Shown here one piece after another: positions 25,506-33,596 of a stretch of 33,838 nucleotides of DNA (position 1 is its first letter; each line of letters starts with the position of its first letter). The notes beneath the pieces are model-generated. The model did not search any database. It was not told the origin of the DNA and saw nothing but the letters and a program-made list of their open reading frames with translations. A program made the position numbers and the translations under genes. Source of the DNA: Clostridium sp. (lineage in GTDB: Bacteria > Bacillota > Clostridia > Clostridiales > Clostridiaceae); the NCBI GenBank assembly GCA_015058375.1, contig SVCK01000135.1, forward strand, positions 1 through 33,838, given 5' to 3'.

Positions 25506-26408
25506 ATGAAATTAAAAAATATAGTGATTAGTATATTAGCATTTATTTTGATTCTAAATAGTTCTAGTCAATATTGCTATGGATATGAAAAAGACAAGTT
25601 TAGGGTTAATGCTCATCATGCAATAGCTATGGAAAGAGAGAGTAGACAGGTTCTTTTTGAACAAAATGCATATGATTTAGTTCCAATGGCTAGTACAACA
25701 AAAATATTAACAGCGTTAATTGCTGTAGAACGAGGAAATTTAGATGAAAAATTTACTGTAAGCAAAGATGCAGCTAGTATAAGAGGTTCTAAGGTTGGGT
25801 ATAAAGCTGGTGAAGAAATTACAATAAGAGAATTATTATATGGGCTTATGTATAAGTCTGGAAATGATGCGGCTATAACTTTAGCAGAAGGAATTGGAGG
25901 TTCAGTAGAAGGATTTGCAGATATTATGAACCATTATGCAGTAAGTATTGGAATTATTGATTCTCATTTTGAATCACCTCATGGACTTGATTCTAGAGAA
26001 CATTATTCCTCAGCGTATGATTTAGCTTTACTAACAGCAAAAGGTATGGAATATGAAACTTTCAGAGAAGTAGTAGGGACAAAATTAATTTCAAAAAACA
26101 AATATAATTTTACAAGAGATTACAATAATATAAATAAGATATTATGGAAAATACCAGGGGCTAATGGCGTTAAGACTGGTTATACAGGTCAAGCTGGAAA
26201 ATGTTTAGTTTCTTCTGTGAATGACGATGGAAAAGATATAATAATCGTGGTTCTTGATTGTCCAGATAGATGGAATGTTACAGAAAAAATATACAATCAT
26301 GTGAAAGAAAGTATGGCATTTGATAATATGGCGATAAGAGAATTAGTAAAAAAATATGAAGAGTATACTTTTAATAAAGAAGATATGCAGTTTGAGGTGA
26401 AGCTATAA
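25506..26408 (+). CDS. dacB: D-Ala-D-Ala carboxypeptidase, DacB type
   Basis: The 300-residue exported protein has a signal peptide (about 1-26, ending SQYCYG) and a penicillin-binding catalytic domain with STTK (63-66), SGN (118-120) and KTG (223-225). It lacks the extra C-terminal domain of DacF. Enzymes of this size beside scpB and sporulation genes are usually the mother-cell DacB type that adjusts cross-linking of spore cortex. The frame opens at GTG 25497, but that lies within the GAAGGTGA site; ATG 25506 is preferred. The divergent ytfI-ytfJ genes also serve sporulation. Sporulation timing is inferred. Confidence 0.85.
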   Translation: MKLKNIVISILAFILILNSSSQYCYGYEKDKFRVNAHHAIAMERESRQVLFEQNAYDLVPMASTTKILTALIAVERGNLDEKFTVSKDAASIRGSKVGYKAGEEITIRELLYGLMYKSGNDAAITLAEGIGGSVEGFADIMNHYAVSIGIIDSHFESPHGLDSREHYSSAYDLALLTAKGMEYETFREVVGTKLISKNKYNFTRDYNNINKILWKIPGANGVKTGYTGQAGKCLVSSVNDDGKDIIIVVLDCPDRWNVTEKIYNHVKESMAFDNMAIRELVKKYEEYTFNKEDMQFEVKL

Positions 26409-26431
26409 TTATTGCAGAAAGTGCAATAATT
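26407..26431 (+). terminator. Possible hairpin terminator at the dacB stop
   Basis: A 10-bp perfect stem (26407-26416 and 26422-26431) with a GAAAG loop sits immediately after the gene. The T tail is weak, so termination may be partial, with read-through to deoC. Confidence 0.5.
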
Positions 26432-26472
26432 TGTTAATCTTATAATGAGAAATAGAATAAGGAGAGATACTA

Positions 26473-27138
26473 ATGAATAGAGAAAAAATATTAAGCACAG
26501 TGGATCATACTCTTCTGACTGTAACTAGTACTTGGGAAGAAATTAAAAAAATATGTGATGAAGGAATGAAATATAAAACAGCTTCAGTATGTATTCCACC
26601 ATCATATGTTAAAAGAGCAAAAGAATATGTGGGAGATAAGTTAGCTATTTGCACAGTTATTGGGTTTCCAAATGGATATATGACTAAAGCTGTTAAGGCT
26701 TTTGAAACAAAGGATGCCCTACAAAATGGAGCAGACGAAATAGATATGGTAATTAACCTTGGAATGGTTAAAGATAAACAATATGATTTGGTTGAAGATG
26801 AAATAAGAACTTTAAAAGAAGTATGTGGTTCTAAGATTCTTAAGGTAATTATTGAAACATGTTACTTAACAGAAGAAGAGAAAATTAAGATGTGTGAAGT
26901 TGTAACAAAATCAGGAGCAGATTTTATAAAAACTTCAACTGGTTTTGGAACAGGTGGAGCGACTAAAGAAGATTTAGAGCTTTTTGCAAAATATGTTGGA
27001 CCAAATGTTAAGATAAAGGCAGCAGGAGGAGTTAAAGATTTAGATACTGCTGAAGAATTTATAAATATTGGAGCATCAAGACTTGGAACAAGTAGAATAA
27101 TAAAAATATTTAATAACGAAGAGGCACAAGGTTATTAA
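26473..27138 (+). CDS. deoC: Deoxyribose-phosphate aldolase
   Basis: The 221-residue TIM barrel has the Schiff-base Lys153 in [14 protein letters not shown], a second Lys182 in [10 protein letters not shown] and Asp91 in EIDMVINLG, the catalytic set of DeoC. It splits 2-deoxyribose 5-phosphate to acetaldehyde and glyceraldehyde-3-phosphate, completing the route begun by pdp and deoB 5 kb upstream. The ATG follows AAGGAGAG. It stands alone between a hairpin and a bidirectional terminator. Confidence 0.96.
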   Translation: MNREKILSTVDHTLLTVTSTWEEIKKICDEGMKYKTASVCIPPSYVKRAKEYVGDKLAICTVIGFPNGYMTKAVKAFETKDALQNGADEIDMVINLGMVKDKQYDLVEDEIRTLKEVCGSKILKVIIETCYLTEEEKIKMCEVVTKSGADFIKTSTGFGTGGATKEDLELFAKYVGPNVKIKAAGGVKDLDTAEEFINIGASRLGTSRIIKIFNNEEAQGY

Positions 27139-27140
27139 AG

Positions 27141-27182
27141 AAAAAAATCCTGTAAAGTGTGAAAACTTTATAGGATTTTTTT
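27141..27182. terminator. Bidirectional terminator between deoC and map
   Basis: AAAAATCCT (27143-27151) with AGGATTTTT (27172-27180), continued by TAAAGT/ACTTTA. A and T runs on both sides serve deoC and the convergent map gene. Confidence 0.9.
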
Positions 27183-27186
27183 AGTT

Positions 27187-28056
27187 TTAGTAAGTTAAAA
27201 CTTCAGCACCATCTTCAGTTATTAGAACTGTATATTCCCATTGAGCTGAAGGCATACCATCTTCAGTTAGAGCAGTCCAGTCATTATCTTCATCTATGAA
27301 TAAATCAGGTTCACCCATATTAACCATAGGTTCAATAGTAAATATCATACCAGGAACAAGTAACATATCAGTACCTGCCTTACCTATATGAGGAACAAAA
27401 GGATCTTCGTGGAATTCTATTCCGACACCATGACCACCAAATTCACGTACAATAGAATAACCATTAGATTCTGCAACTTTTTGACATGCTTCACTAATAT
27501 CACCTAGGAATCCCCAAGGTTTAGCTGCTTTAAGTCCAGCATCTAAAGTTTCTTTTGCAACTTTAACTAGCTTTTCCATTTCAGGATGTACATTACCTAT
27601 CATAAACATTCTTGATGCATCTGAATAATATCCGTTAAGGATGGTAGAAACATCAACATTTATGATGTCCCCCTCTTTAAGAACTACATCATCACTAGGA
27701 ATACCGTGACAAATTTCATCGTTTATTGATGTACAACAGCTCTTTGGAAAACCTTCAAAGTTTAGTGGAGCTGGGATAGCACCATGTTCTACAGTAAAAT
27801 CATGAACTAATTTATCTATTTCAGCTGTAGTCATACCAGCTTTTATATTTTTTGCTACTAAGTCTAATGCTCCTGTATTTATTTTAGCACTTTCTCTAAT
27901 TCCTTCGATTTGTTCCTTATTTTTAATCATTTTTCTAGAAGGAACTATGCAGCCTTTAAGTTTAAAAGCTTCAATTTTTTCGTCAAAATCGTAATGGCAT
28001 TTTTTATATTTCTTTCCACTGCCACACCAACAAGAGTCATTTCTACCAAGATTCAT
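27187..28056 (-). CDS. map: Type I methionine aminopeptidase with N-terminal SEC-C zinc motif
   Basis: The 289-residue protein joins an N-terminal SEC-C motif (NDSCWCGSGKKYKKCH, about 6-21: Cys-x-Cys-x8-Cys-His) to a complete M24 aminopeptidase domain (about 40-289). Metal ligands are seen in VDVSTILNGYYSDASRMF (two Asp), FGGHGVGIEFHEDP (His), FTIEPMVNMG (Glu) and WEYTVLI (Glu). It removes the initiator Met from new proteins. The SEC-C part resembles the zinc site at the SecA C-terminus and may help bind ribosome or partner. The start (CAT 28054-28056) is preceded by AAGGAGAG. Clostridia often have a second, plain map in the ribosomal operon. Confidence 0.94.
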   Translation of the reverse strand: MNLGRNDSCWCGSGKKYKKCHYDFDEKIEAFKLKGCIVPSRKMIKNKEQIEGIRESAKINTGALDLVAKNIKAGMTTAEIDKLVHDFTVEHGAIPAPLNFEGFPKSCCTSINDEICHGIPSDDVVLKEGDIINVDVSTILNGYYSDASRMFMIGNVHPEMEKLVKVAKETLDAGLKAAKPWGFLGDISEACQKVAESNGYSIVREFGGHGVGIEFHEDPFVPHIGKAGTDMLLVPGMIFTIEPMVNMGEPDLFIDEDNDWTALTEDGMPSAQWEYTVLITEDGAEVLTY

Positions 28057-28204
28057 CTATTTATCTCTCCTTTTTGTATTATATACTTATATTATATAAC
28101 TTTTTATAAAGAATAGGAATGAAATTAAGGGATATTGATGTAACATTTTATAATATAGCAAAATACTTTAGTATAAGGAAGTAATTTCTTAGAAGGAGTA
28201 CTTA

Positions 28205-29197
28205 ATGAATAAGGAAAAGATGGACTGTATTGATTGTGGCACAGAATACTGTCCATGTAAGCTTGCAGAATCAGGTGAATGTATAATATGTTCTCAACTT
28301 CATGGAAATACCTTTTGTGATTGTGTAAATTGGAAAGGTGTATGTGTTTATCAAGAGTTTAGAAATAATGGTCTAAAGGCAAAGGAAGGAAGAAAGGCTG
28401 TAAGCTGTAAAGTAGTAGAAGTTAAAAATATTGATGATAACCTTAAGATGATTAGGTTTGAAGTTCCGCATAAACTAGCATTAGACTTAGTTAAACCAGG
28501 AAGTTTTATATTTATACGAACTGATGAAAATTATTTTTATGATATTCCTATTTCAATAATGGACTCTAATATTGAAAAAAATATAATAACAGTGGCTATT
28601 GAAATTAGAGGAATTAAAACTAAAAAGCTTGAAGATATAAAAGTTAATGAAGATATAGTTATTAGAGGACCATATTGGAATGGTGTATTTGGTTTAGATA
28701 ATATAACTAAAGCTAAAAAGGAAAATTGTCTTGTACTAGCAAGAGGAATTGGACTTGCCCCTATGCTTCCAGTCATAAGAAAGTTAAGAAATAATGAAAG
28801 TGAAGTTGATGTATATATAGATACAAGTCCTTTCAAACAAAATTTTGCAAAGGAATTTTTAGATAAATTTGATGTATCTATAAAAGAAACAAATCTTTTA
28901 AATAAAGGAAAATTATCTGAAGAAGGAAAGTTTATAATCGGTAATTCTATTAAAGATAAAGATATTAAACTTATTCACTTAGCAGGTGCAGATATTTTGA
29001 CTTATAGTGTTATAGAATATTTGCATGAATTAGAAAGAGATGATATTAAACTTTCATGTTGCAATAATTTTAAGATGTGCTGTGGAGAAGGTGTATGTGG
29101 GGCGTGTACAGCTAGATTTGCAGGACATAAAGTAAAAAGGTTTTGTAAATTACAAGGTGATCCACGTAGCATATTTGAGGGGAGAAGATATATATGA
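28205..29197 (+). CDS. Ferredoxin-reductase-like flavoprotein with Cys-rich N-terminus
   Basis: The 330-residue protein begins with nine Cys in 47 residues (C8, C11, C16, C18, C26, C29, C38, C40, C47), suggesting a bound metal or Fe-S cluster. A FAD/NAD-binding part like PyrK or sulfide dehydrogenase subunits follows (about 70-300; GSFIFIRT, ISIMD, RGPYWNG, LVLARGIGLAPMLPVI). The C-terminus has a PyrK-type 2Fe-2S pattern (CCGEGVCGACTARFAGHKVKRFC). It likely moves electrons between NAD(P)H, flavin and the next protein, with which it overlaps by 4 bases (ATGA). No substrate is evident, and the pair is not near pyrD or pyr genes. The ATG follows AGAAGGAG. Confidence 0.82.
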   Translation: MNKEKMDCIDCGTEYCPCKLAESGECIICSQLHGNTFCDCVNWKGVCVYQEFRNNGLKAKEGRKAVSCKVVEVKNIDDNLKMIRFEVPHKLALDLVKPGSFIFIRTDENYFYDIPISIMDSNIEKNIITVAIEIRGIKTKKLEDIKVNEDIVIRGPYWNGVFGLDNITKAKKENCLVLARGIGLAPMLPVIRKLRNNESEVDVYIDTSPFKQNFAKEFLDKFDVSIKETNLLNKGKLSEEGKFIIGNSIKDKDIKLIHLAGADILTYSVIEYLHELERDDIKLSCCNNFKMCCGEGVCGACTARFAGHKVKRFCKLQGDPRSIFEGRRYI

Positions 29198-30471
29198 AAG
29201 TTATTATTATTGGCGGAGGCTGGGCGGGTTGCTCGGCTGCAATTAGTGCCAAAAAAGCTGGAGCAGACGTTTCTATATATGAAAAAACAGACTTGCTTTT
29301 AGGACTTGGTAATGTTGGCGGAATTATGAGAAACAATGGAAGATATACAGCTTCAGAGGAACTAATAGCTCTTGGCGGTGGTGATTTGATTAAAATCACA
29401 GATAAAATAAGTAAGCATAGGAATATAAAATTTCCAGGGCATGACCATGCTACTCTTTATGATGTTAATAGAATAGAAGGACATGTTAGAGATTATTTGA
29501 TCGAAATGGGAATTAATCTTTATATGGAACAAAGAGTTACTGATGTGAAGTTTGATGGTCATAAAATAAAAGGAATATATTTAGCTGATGATACTTATGT
29601 GGAAGGAGATATATTTATTGAAACAACAGGAACAACAGGACCTATGGGTAATTGTTTGAGATATGGAAATGGATGTTCAATGTGTATTTTAAGATGTCCA
29701 GCTTTTGGACCAAGAATAAGTATAAGTCAGAGATGTGGAGTACAAGATATTCAAGGAGAAAGGGCAGAGGATGCTTTAGGTGCAATGTCTGGCTCATGTA
29801 AACTTGCAAAAGAAAGTTTATCAGATGAAATAAATAAGCAACTTGATGAAACTGGAGTAGTTGTTTTGCAAGTTCCAAAAGAAGACGTTAATTATGACAA
29901 GTTAAAATCAAAAGTATGTCAGCAGTATGCTCTAAAAGAATTTGCTGAAAATATCGTGCTTTTAGATACTGGTCATGCTAAGCTAATGACAACTTATTAT
30001 CCTCTTGAGAAGTTGAGAAAGATAAAAGGTTTAGAACATGCTAAGTATGTTGATCCATATGCAGGAAGCAAGGGTAATTCAATGAGATATTTATCAGTTG
30101 CACCAAGGACAAATGATATGAAAGTATGTGGAATAGACAATCTTTTCTGTGCTGGTGAGAAAAGTGGACTTTTTGTTGGACATACAGAGGCAATATGTAC
30201 TGGTGCTTTGGCTGGGCATAATGCAGTGAGATTAGCTCTTGGAATGCCTCTTTTAATTTTACCAACTTCTATTGCAATTGGAGATATTATTTCATATGAA
30301 AATGAAAAGTCTAAATCAAGGGAAGGAAGAAAGCAAAGATATACTTTTGCAGGAGCAGGATATTTTAAAAGAATGCAAGAGTTAGGGCTTTATACAACTG
30401 ATATAAAGGAAATTAATAATAGAATATCTAAGCTTAATCTTGATGGAATATTTAATGAAAAGCTTTGTTAA
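29194..30471 (+). CDS. FAD-dependent oxidoreductase with Cys cluster, partner of the preceding flavoprotein
   Basis: The 425-residue protein has an N-terminal FAD site IIIGGGWAGCSAA (about 4-16), a GidA/FixC-like insertion and the second FAD motif LFCAGEKSGLFVGHTEAICTGALAGHNA (about 313-340). A Cys cluster at C154, C161, C164 and C168 (with C181) reads C-x6-C-x2-C-x3-C, suggesting a Fe-S centre not found in usual TrmFO/GidA proteins. It starts inside the stop of the upstream gene, so both should be made in equal amounts and probably form a complex. The reaction is unknown; a reductase or electron transfer role is inferred. A terminator follows 10 bases after the stop. Confidence 0.82.
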   Translation: MKVIIIGGGWAGCSAAISAKKAGADVSIYEKTDLLLGLGNVGGIMRNNGRYTASEELIALGGGDLIKITDKISKHRNIKFPGHDHATLYDVNRIEGHVRDYLIEMGINLYMEQRVTDVKFDGHKIKGIYLADDTYVEGDIFIETTGTTGPMGNCLRYGNGCSMCILRCPAFGPRISISQRCGVQDIQGERAEDALGAMSGSCKLAKESLSDEINKQLDETGVVVLQVPKEDVNYDKLKSKVCQQYALKEFAENIVLLDTGHAKLMTTYYPLEKLRKIKGLEHAKYVDPYAGSKGNSMRYLSVAPRTNDMKVCGIDNLFCAGEKSGLFVGHTEAICTGALAGHNAVRLALGMPLLILPTSIAIGDIISYENEKSKSREGRKQRYTFAGAGYFKRMQELGLYTTDIKEINNRISKLNLDGIFNEKLC

Positions 30472-30481
30472 GTTGAAAAAT

Positions 30482-30517
30482 ATTACTGGAAATTTTGTTT
30501 TCCAGTAATGTTTTTTT
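30482..30517 (+). terminator. Terminator after the flavoprotein pair
   Basis: ATTACTGGAAA (30482-30492) and TTTCCAGTAAT (30499-30509) form an 11-bp perfect stem, followed by seven T. Confidence 0.92.
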
Positions 30518-30537
30518 ATAGTATTTAATAAAAGTTT

Positions 30538-30702
30538 CAAGAGCTCCAAAAAGGAAATCAACAAAGATTAAAGAAATTTAATTTTGATTCAAAGAAAGCA
30601 TTTTAAGAAGAATTTAGAAAATCTACAAAGTCTGGTAAGTTAGGATCGGTAGTTAAAAGAATAGAAACAAGCCTGAAATGTCTGGCTTATTTTTTATGTT
30701 AA
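30538..30702 (+). pseudogene. Possible remnant of a small gene
   Basis: One frame reads QELQKGNQQRLKKFNFDSKKAF, a TAA at 30604-30606, then EEFRKSTKSGKLGSVVKRIE and a further stop at 30700-30702. There is no start codon or ribosome site. It ends at a small terminator-like hairpin, which suggests a decayed 3' end of a former gene. The family is not recognised. It could be chance open frame. Confidence 0.25.
30669..30695 (+). terminator. Small terminator-like hairpin
   Basis: AAGCC (30669-30673) and GGCTT (30684-30688) with a GA/TC pair inside one mismatch, then six T. It supports the idea of a former gene just upstream. Confidence 0.45.
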
Positions 30703-30862
30703 ATATTAATAAAATAAAAGCATAAAATTTCTTTTAATGAAATATATTGAAAGGAATTTCACTTTTTTAATAAAAAATCAAATATATTTATATAATGTTG
30801 AAAAAGAAAGGGTGCAAAGTTTAACTTCCAGAGAAAATTGTATTATCCAATTATTTCTAAAG
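30696..30862. other. AT-rich non-coding stretch before the peptide-maturation operon
   Basis: No gene I can support. A 49-codon frame (30737-30886) has no ribosome site. The only repeat is AAAGGGTGCAAAGT (30807-30820), seen again with one change at 30975-30988 in the leader of the radical SAM gene. Confidence 0.4.
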
Positions 30863-30913
30863 TTTACATTTTTGAAAATAATGTAAAAAAAAATCGATTT
30901 TTTTACGTGTAAA
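30863..30913. promoter_or_regulatory. Candidate operators TTTAC/GTAAA upstream of the radical SAM promoter
   Basis: TTTACATT (30863-30870) pairs with AATGTAAA (30880-30887) across 9 bases, and TTTAC GT GTAAA lies at 30902-30913, four bases before the -35 box. The -35 box itself starts TTTAC. The shared half-site suggests a dedicated regulator. Confidence 0.5.
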
Positions 30914-30916
30914 CCA

Positions 30917-30945
30917 TTTACAAAAATAAAATTACTATATATAAT
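30917..30945 (+). promoter_or_regulatory. Sigma-A promoter of the peptide-maturation operon
   Basis: TTTACA (30917-30922), 17-base spacer, perfect TATAAT (30940-30945). Transcription would start near 30952, giving a leader of about 85 bases. Confidence 0.7.
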
Positions 30946-31036
30946 AGAATAAAAAATAAAAAAATTACAAATAAAAAGGGTGTAAAGTAAAAAATATAAA
31001 ATTTAAAAAAATATACATCTTAAATAGGAGGTGGCT

Positions 31037-32377
31037 ATGAAACATATATATAAGAAAAAAAATCAATATTATTTTTTAGATATGAATGAAATGAAGTTTT
31101 ATAAAATTCCTAAAGAATTTTATTCAAAATTAGATTTGATGGATGAAAAACAATTAGATGAATTTGCTCAACAGATATTTAGCAAAGATAATACAAATAC
31201 TTCTATGAAAATTCAAGAACAAGATCAAAGTAAATGCGAAAGACTAATTTTAAATTTGAGTGAATATTGCAATTTGGCTTGTCGCTATTGCTATGCAGAA
31301 GAAGGAAGCTATGGACAGAACAAAAAAACAAATGTTATGTCATTAGAAACAGTTAAAGAAGTAATAAAAAGAACATATGAACTTTATCCAAAAGGAATTA
31401 CTACTATACAATTTTTTGGTGGAGAGCCTCTTTTAAATAAAAGTGTAATGAAAGAAGCAGTTAAATGGATAAATGAGTATGCTTCTAAATTAAGTATAGA
31501 CAAGCCTCTATATACAATGGTTACAAATGGAACCTTAATAGAAGACGAAGATATTATGTTTTTTAATGATTATTTTGCTTCAATAACTATAAGTTTAGAT
31601 GGAAATAAAGAAGTGAATGATTACAACAGGGTGTTCAAAAATAATAAGGGCTCTGTTTATGAAACAGTAAAAAGTAAAATTGAAAGAATGAATCAAATAG
31701 GTAGAAAATTTTCTTTGGCTTTTGAAGGAACTATAAATAAAAAACATATTACTCAATTTAAAAATAGTGGAAAGATGGATGCTTTAGAAGCCTTAAGGCA
31801 ATTAGATGCAGATATGATACATATTAGTCCGTTGATTGAAGATGATAGTTGTGCATCTTGTGGATTTAATCAATCACTTAAAAATTTAGATAAAAAGGAC
31901 GTATTAAACTTTTTTGATAAATGGATTGAAGAGGAATTTAATAGTGGCATCGATAAAGTGAGATTAAGAGTAGCGGCAAGTGTACTTTTAGCAGCCAAGA
32001 AACATGAAACTTTTGGAAATGGATGTGGTGCTACTAATACAGATATTGCGTCAGATGTTAGAGGGGTCTTATATCCTTGCTTCATGTTTATAGGAGAAAA
32101 AGAATTTGCTTTAGGTCATGCAACTTCAGATTTAGAAATTCAAAAGAGCAGATTATTAGAGGTAAGACAAAAACTTAAAAAAGCAAATGAAAATGATACT
32201 TGCAATAATTGTTGGGCTAAGCCTATATGCAAGAAATCTTATGGTCACTGCATTGGTGCAAGATATTTATCAACGAAGAAGGTAGATAAACCATCAGAAT
32301 TAATATGTGATATAAGCAAAACTGTTTTGGAAGATATTTTTGCTTTGGCTATTCAAAATTATGGCTTTAAAAAGTAG
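31037..32377 (+). CDS. Radical SAM/SPASM peptide maturase (CcpM-like)
   Basis: The 446-residue protein has the radical SAM site C78-x3-C82-x2-C85 (CNLACRYC) and GGEP at 128-131. A SPASM-type C-terminus carries C330, G-x4-C348, then C389-x2-C392-x5-C398-x6-C405 and C424. The N-terminal 60 residues (YYFLDMNEMKFYKIP) resemble the leader-binding front part of clostridial Cys-rich-peptide maturases such as CcpM. It would use SAM and auxiliary Fe-S clusters to modify a ribosomal peptide; the substrate is not visible here. GTG 31031 overlaps the AGGAGG site (31026-31031), so ATG 31037, 5 bases after it, is the start. It is followed 9 bases later by the M50 gene. Confidence 0.85.
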   Translation: MKHIYKKKNQYYFLDMNEMKFYKIPKEFYSKLDLMDEKQLDEFAQQIFSKDNTNTSMKIQEQDQSKCERLILNLSEYCNLACRYCYAEEGSYGQNKKTNVMSLETVKEVIKRTYELYPKGITTIQFFGGEPLLNKSVMKEAVKWINEYASKLSIDKPLYTMVTNGTLIEDEDIMFFNDYFASITISLDGNKEVNDYNRVFKNNKGSVYETVKSKIERMNQIGRKFSLAFEGTINKKHITQFKNSGKMDALEALRQLDADMIHISPLIEDDSCASCGFNQSLKNLDKKDVLNFFDKWIEEEFNSGIDKVRLRVAASVLLAAKKHETFGNGCGATNTDIASDVRGVLYPCFMFIGEKEFALGHATSDLEIQKSRLLEVRQKLKKANENDTCNNCWAKPICKKSYGHCIGARYLSTKKVDKPSELICDISKTVLEDIFALAIQNYGFKK

Positions 32378-32386
32378 GGTGAAATA

Positions 32387-33577
32387 ATGATTGAGGCGAA
32401 TGAATTCCCAACTTTAAAAGATAGTATATATATTAATGATATTTTTAAAAATAGAAGTGCTAATGGAAAAGTAATAATAGGGGATTTGGAAAATGATACT
32501 TTTTTCTTGATACCTGAAAAGCAAGAAAATGCTTTTAATAAAATTATAAGTTTAATGAATGGAAAGAATAGTAAAAGTGATATAATAGAAAAAACTGGTA
32601 TAGGTGAAGAGCAATTAGATAAAGTTCTAAATAAGTTAGTTTCAATGGGATTTTTAAAACAAGATAATAAGGATTTGGCAGATGAAATTAAAGAAGCTAA
32701 ATATAATGAAGTGGATAGTTTATCGCTTAAATTAGTAAATTATGAGTTTAAAAACATTATTAATAAAGAAGGGGTTAAACGTAAAGCTGATTTTATTGGC
32801 AAGTGTAGTATTATTTTTTTAGTACTAGCTATATTAATTTTATTCTTGATGAATGCAATAACTGGATTTGAAGGATTTAAAGATATACAAATATCTGATT
32901 GGTTTAGCTATAAACAAACTGGTGAAAATAATTATTGGCTTGCTTATATATTAATAAATGTTGGAATGCTTATTATGTTTGTTTTTCATGAGTTGGGTCA
33001 TTTAATAGAAGGACTTAGGGCAAAGATTCAACCTTATAATATTGCATTTGTATTGTATTTGGGATTTATTCCAATGTTTTATGTGAAGAATAAAAATATT
33101 TATTCTCTAAAAAGAAAGGAAATTTATAAAATTCTATTTGCAGGTGTTAAGATTAATTTGCTTCTAGGGTTAATGCTATTGGGAATGTTTGGCTTAACAA
33201 GTAATGAAGTATGTAAAGTACTTGCTCTATCAAATTTTAGATTGGTAGTATTTAATTTGTGTCCACTTTCATTGAGTGATGGATATTTCATATTATGTAT
33301 TTTATTAAGACATCCTAATTTAAGACTTAAACTTCATAAATTTATAAGTGAACCAAGTTCTATATTAAAATATAACTTAATAGAAGTTATATATACGATA
33401 TTTGCATTTTTAACATTGATGGTTTCGGTAGCGGTTGAAATGATTTGGATTATCAAGTTGCTTGATTGTACATTGAAAAATAGCGTGATAATATTTAGCT
33501 TATTTATGTTACTTTATATAATATCATTGCATTTTATAAATAAAAAAAGATTAAAAAAAGTATTTAGGTATAATTAA
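32387..33577 (+). CDS. PqqD-like domain fused to M50 membrane metalloprotease
   Basis: The 396-residue protein begins with a winged-helix domain (about 27-92: KVIIGDLENDTFFLIPEKQ, then ISLMNGKNSKSDIIEK and VLNKLVSMGFLKQ) like PqqD/RRE domains that bind RiPP leaders. A helix (about 138-158) leads to a membrane region with HELGH (201-205), the zinc site of site-2 (M50) proteases. The usual third ligand motif appears as LSLSDGYF (about 294-301). More membrane helices follow (about 253-272, 340-370 and 372-388). It probably binds the modified peptide by its front part and cuts or handles it at the membrane. The ATG follows AGGGTGA. Leader cleavage is inferred. Confidence 0.78.
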   Translation: MIEANEFPTLKDSIYINDIFKNRSANGKVIIGDLENDTFFLIPEKQENAFNKIISLMNGKNSKSDIIEKTGIGEEQLDKVLNKLVSMGFLKQDNKDLADEIKEAKYNEVDSLSLKLVNYEFKNIINKEGVKRKADFIGKCSIIFLVLAILILFLMNAITGFEGFKDIQISDWFSYKQTGENNYWLAYILINVGMLIMFVFHELGHLIEGLRAKIQPYNIAFVLYLGFIPMFYVKNKNIYSLKRKEIYKILFAGVKINLLLGLMLLGMFGLTSNEVCKVLALSNFRLVVFNLCPLSLSDGYFILCILLRHPNLRLKLHKFISEPSSILKYNLIEVIYTIFAFLTLMVSVAVEMIWIIKLLDCTLKNSVIIFSLFMLLYIISLHFINKKRLKKVFRYN

Positions 33578-33596
33578 TGTTTTTGAAAGGGGAACT

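Noticed and set aside
30737-30886. 49-codon frame upstream of the radical SAM gene as a possible precursor peptide
   Set aside because: No ribosome binding site, only one Cys, no leader/core pattern, and its end overlaps the candidate operator region.
31031-31036. GTG start two codons before the ATG of the radical SAM gene
   Set aside because: The GTG overlaps the last base of AGGAGG; the ATG at 31037 has proper spacing.
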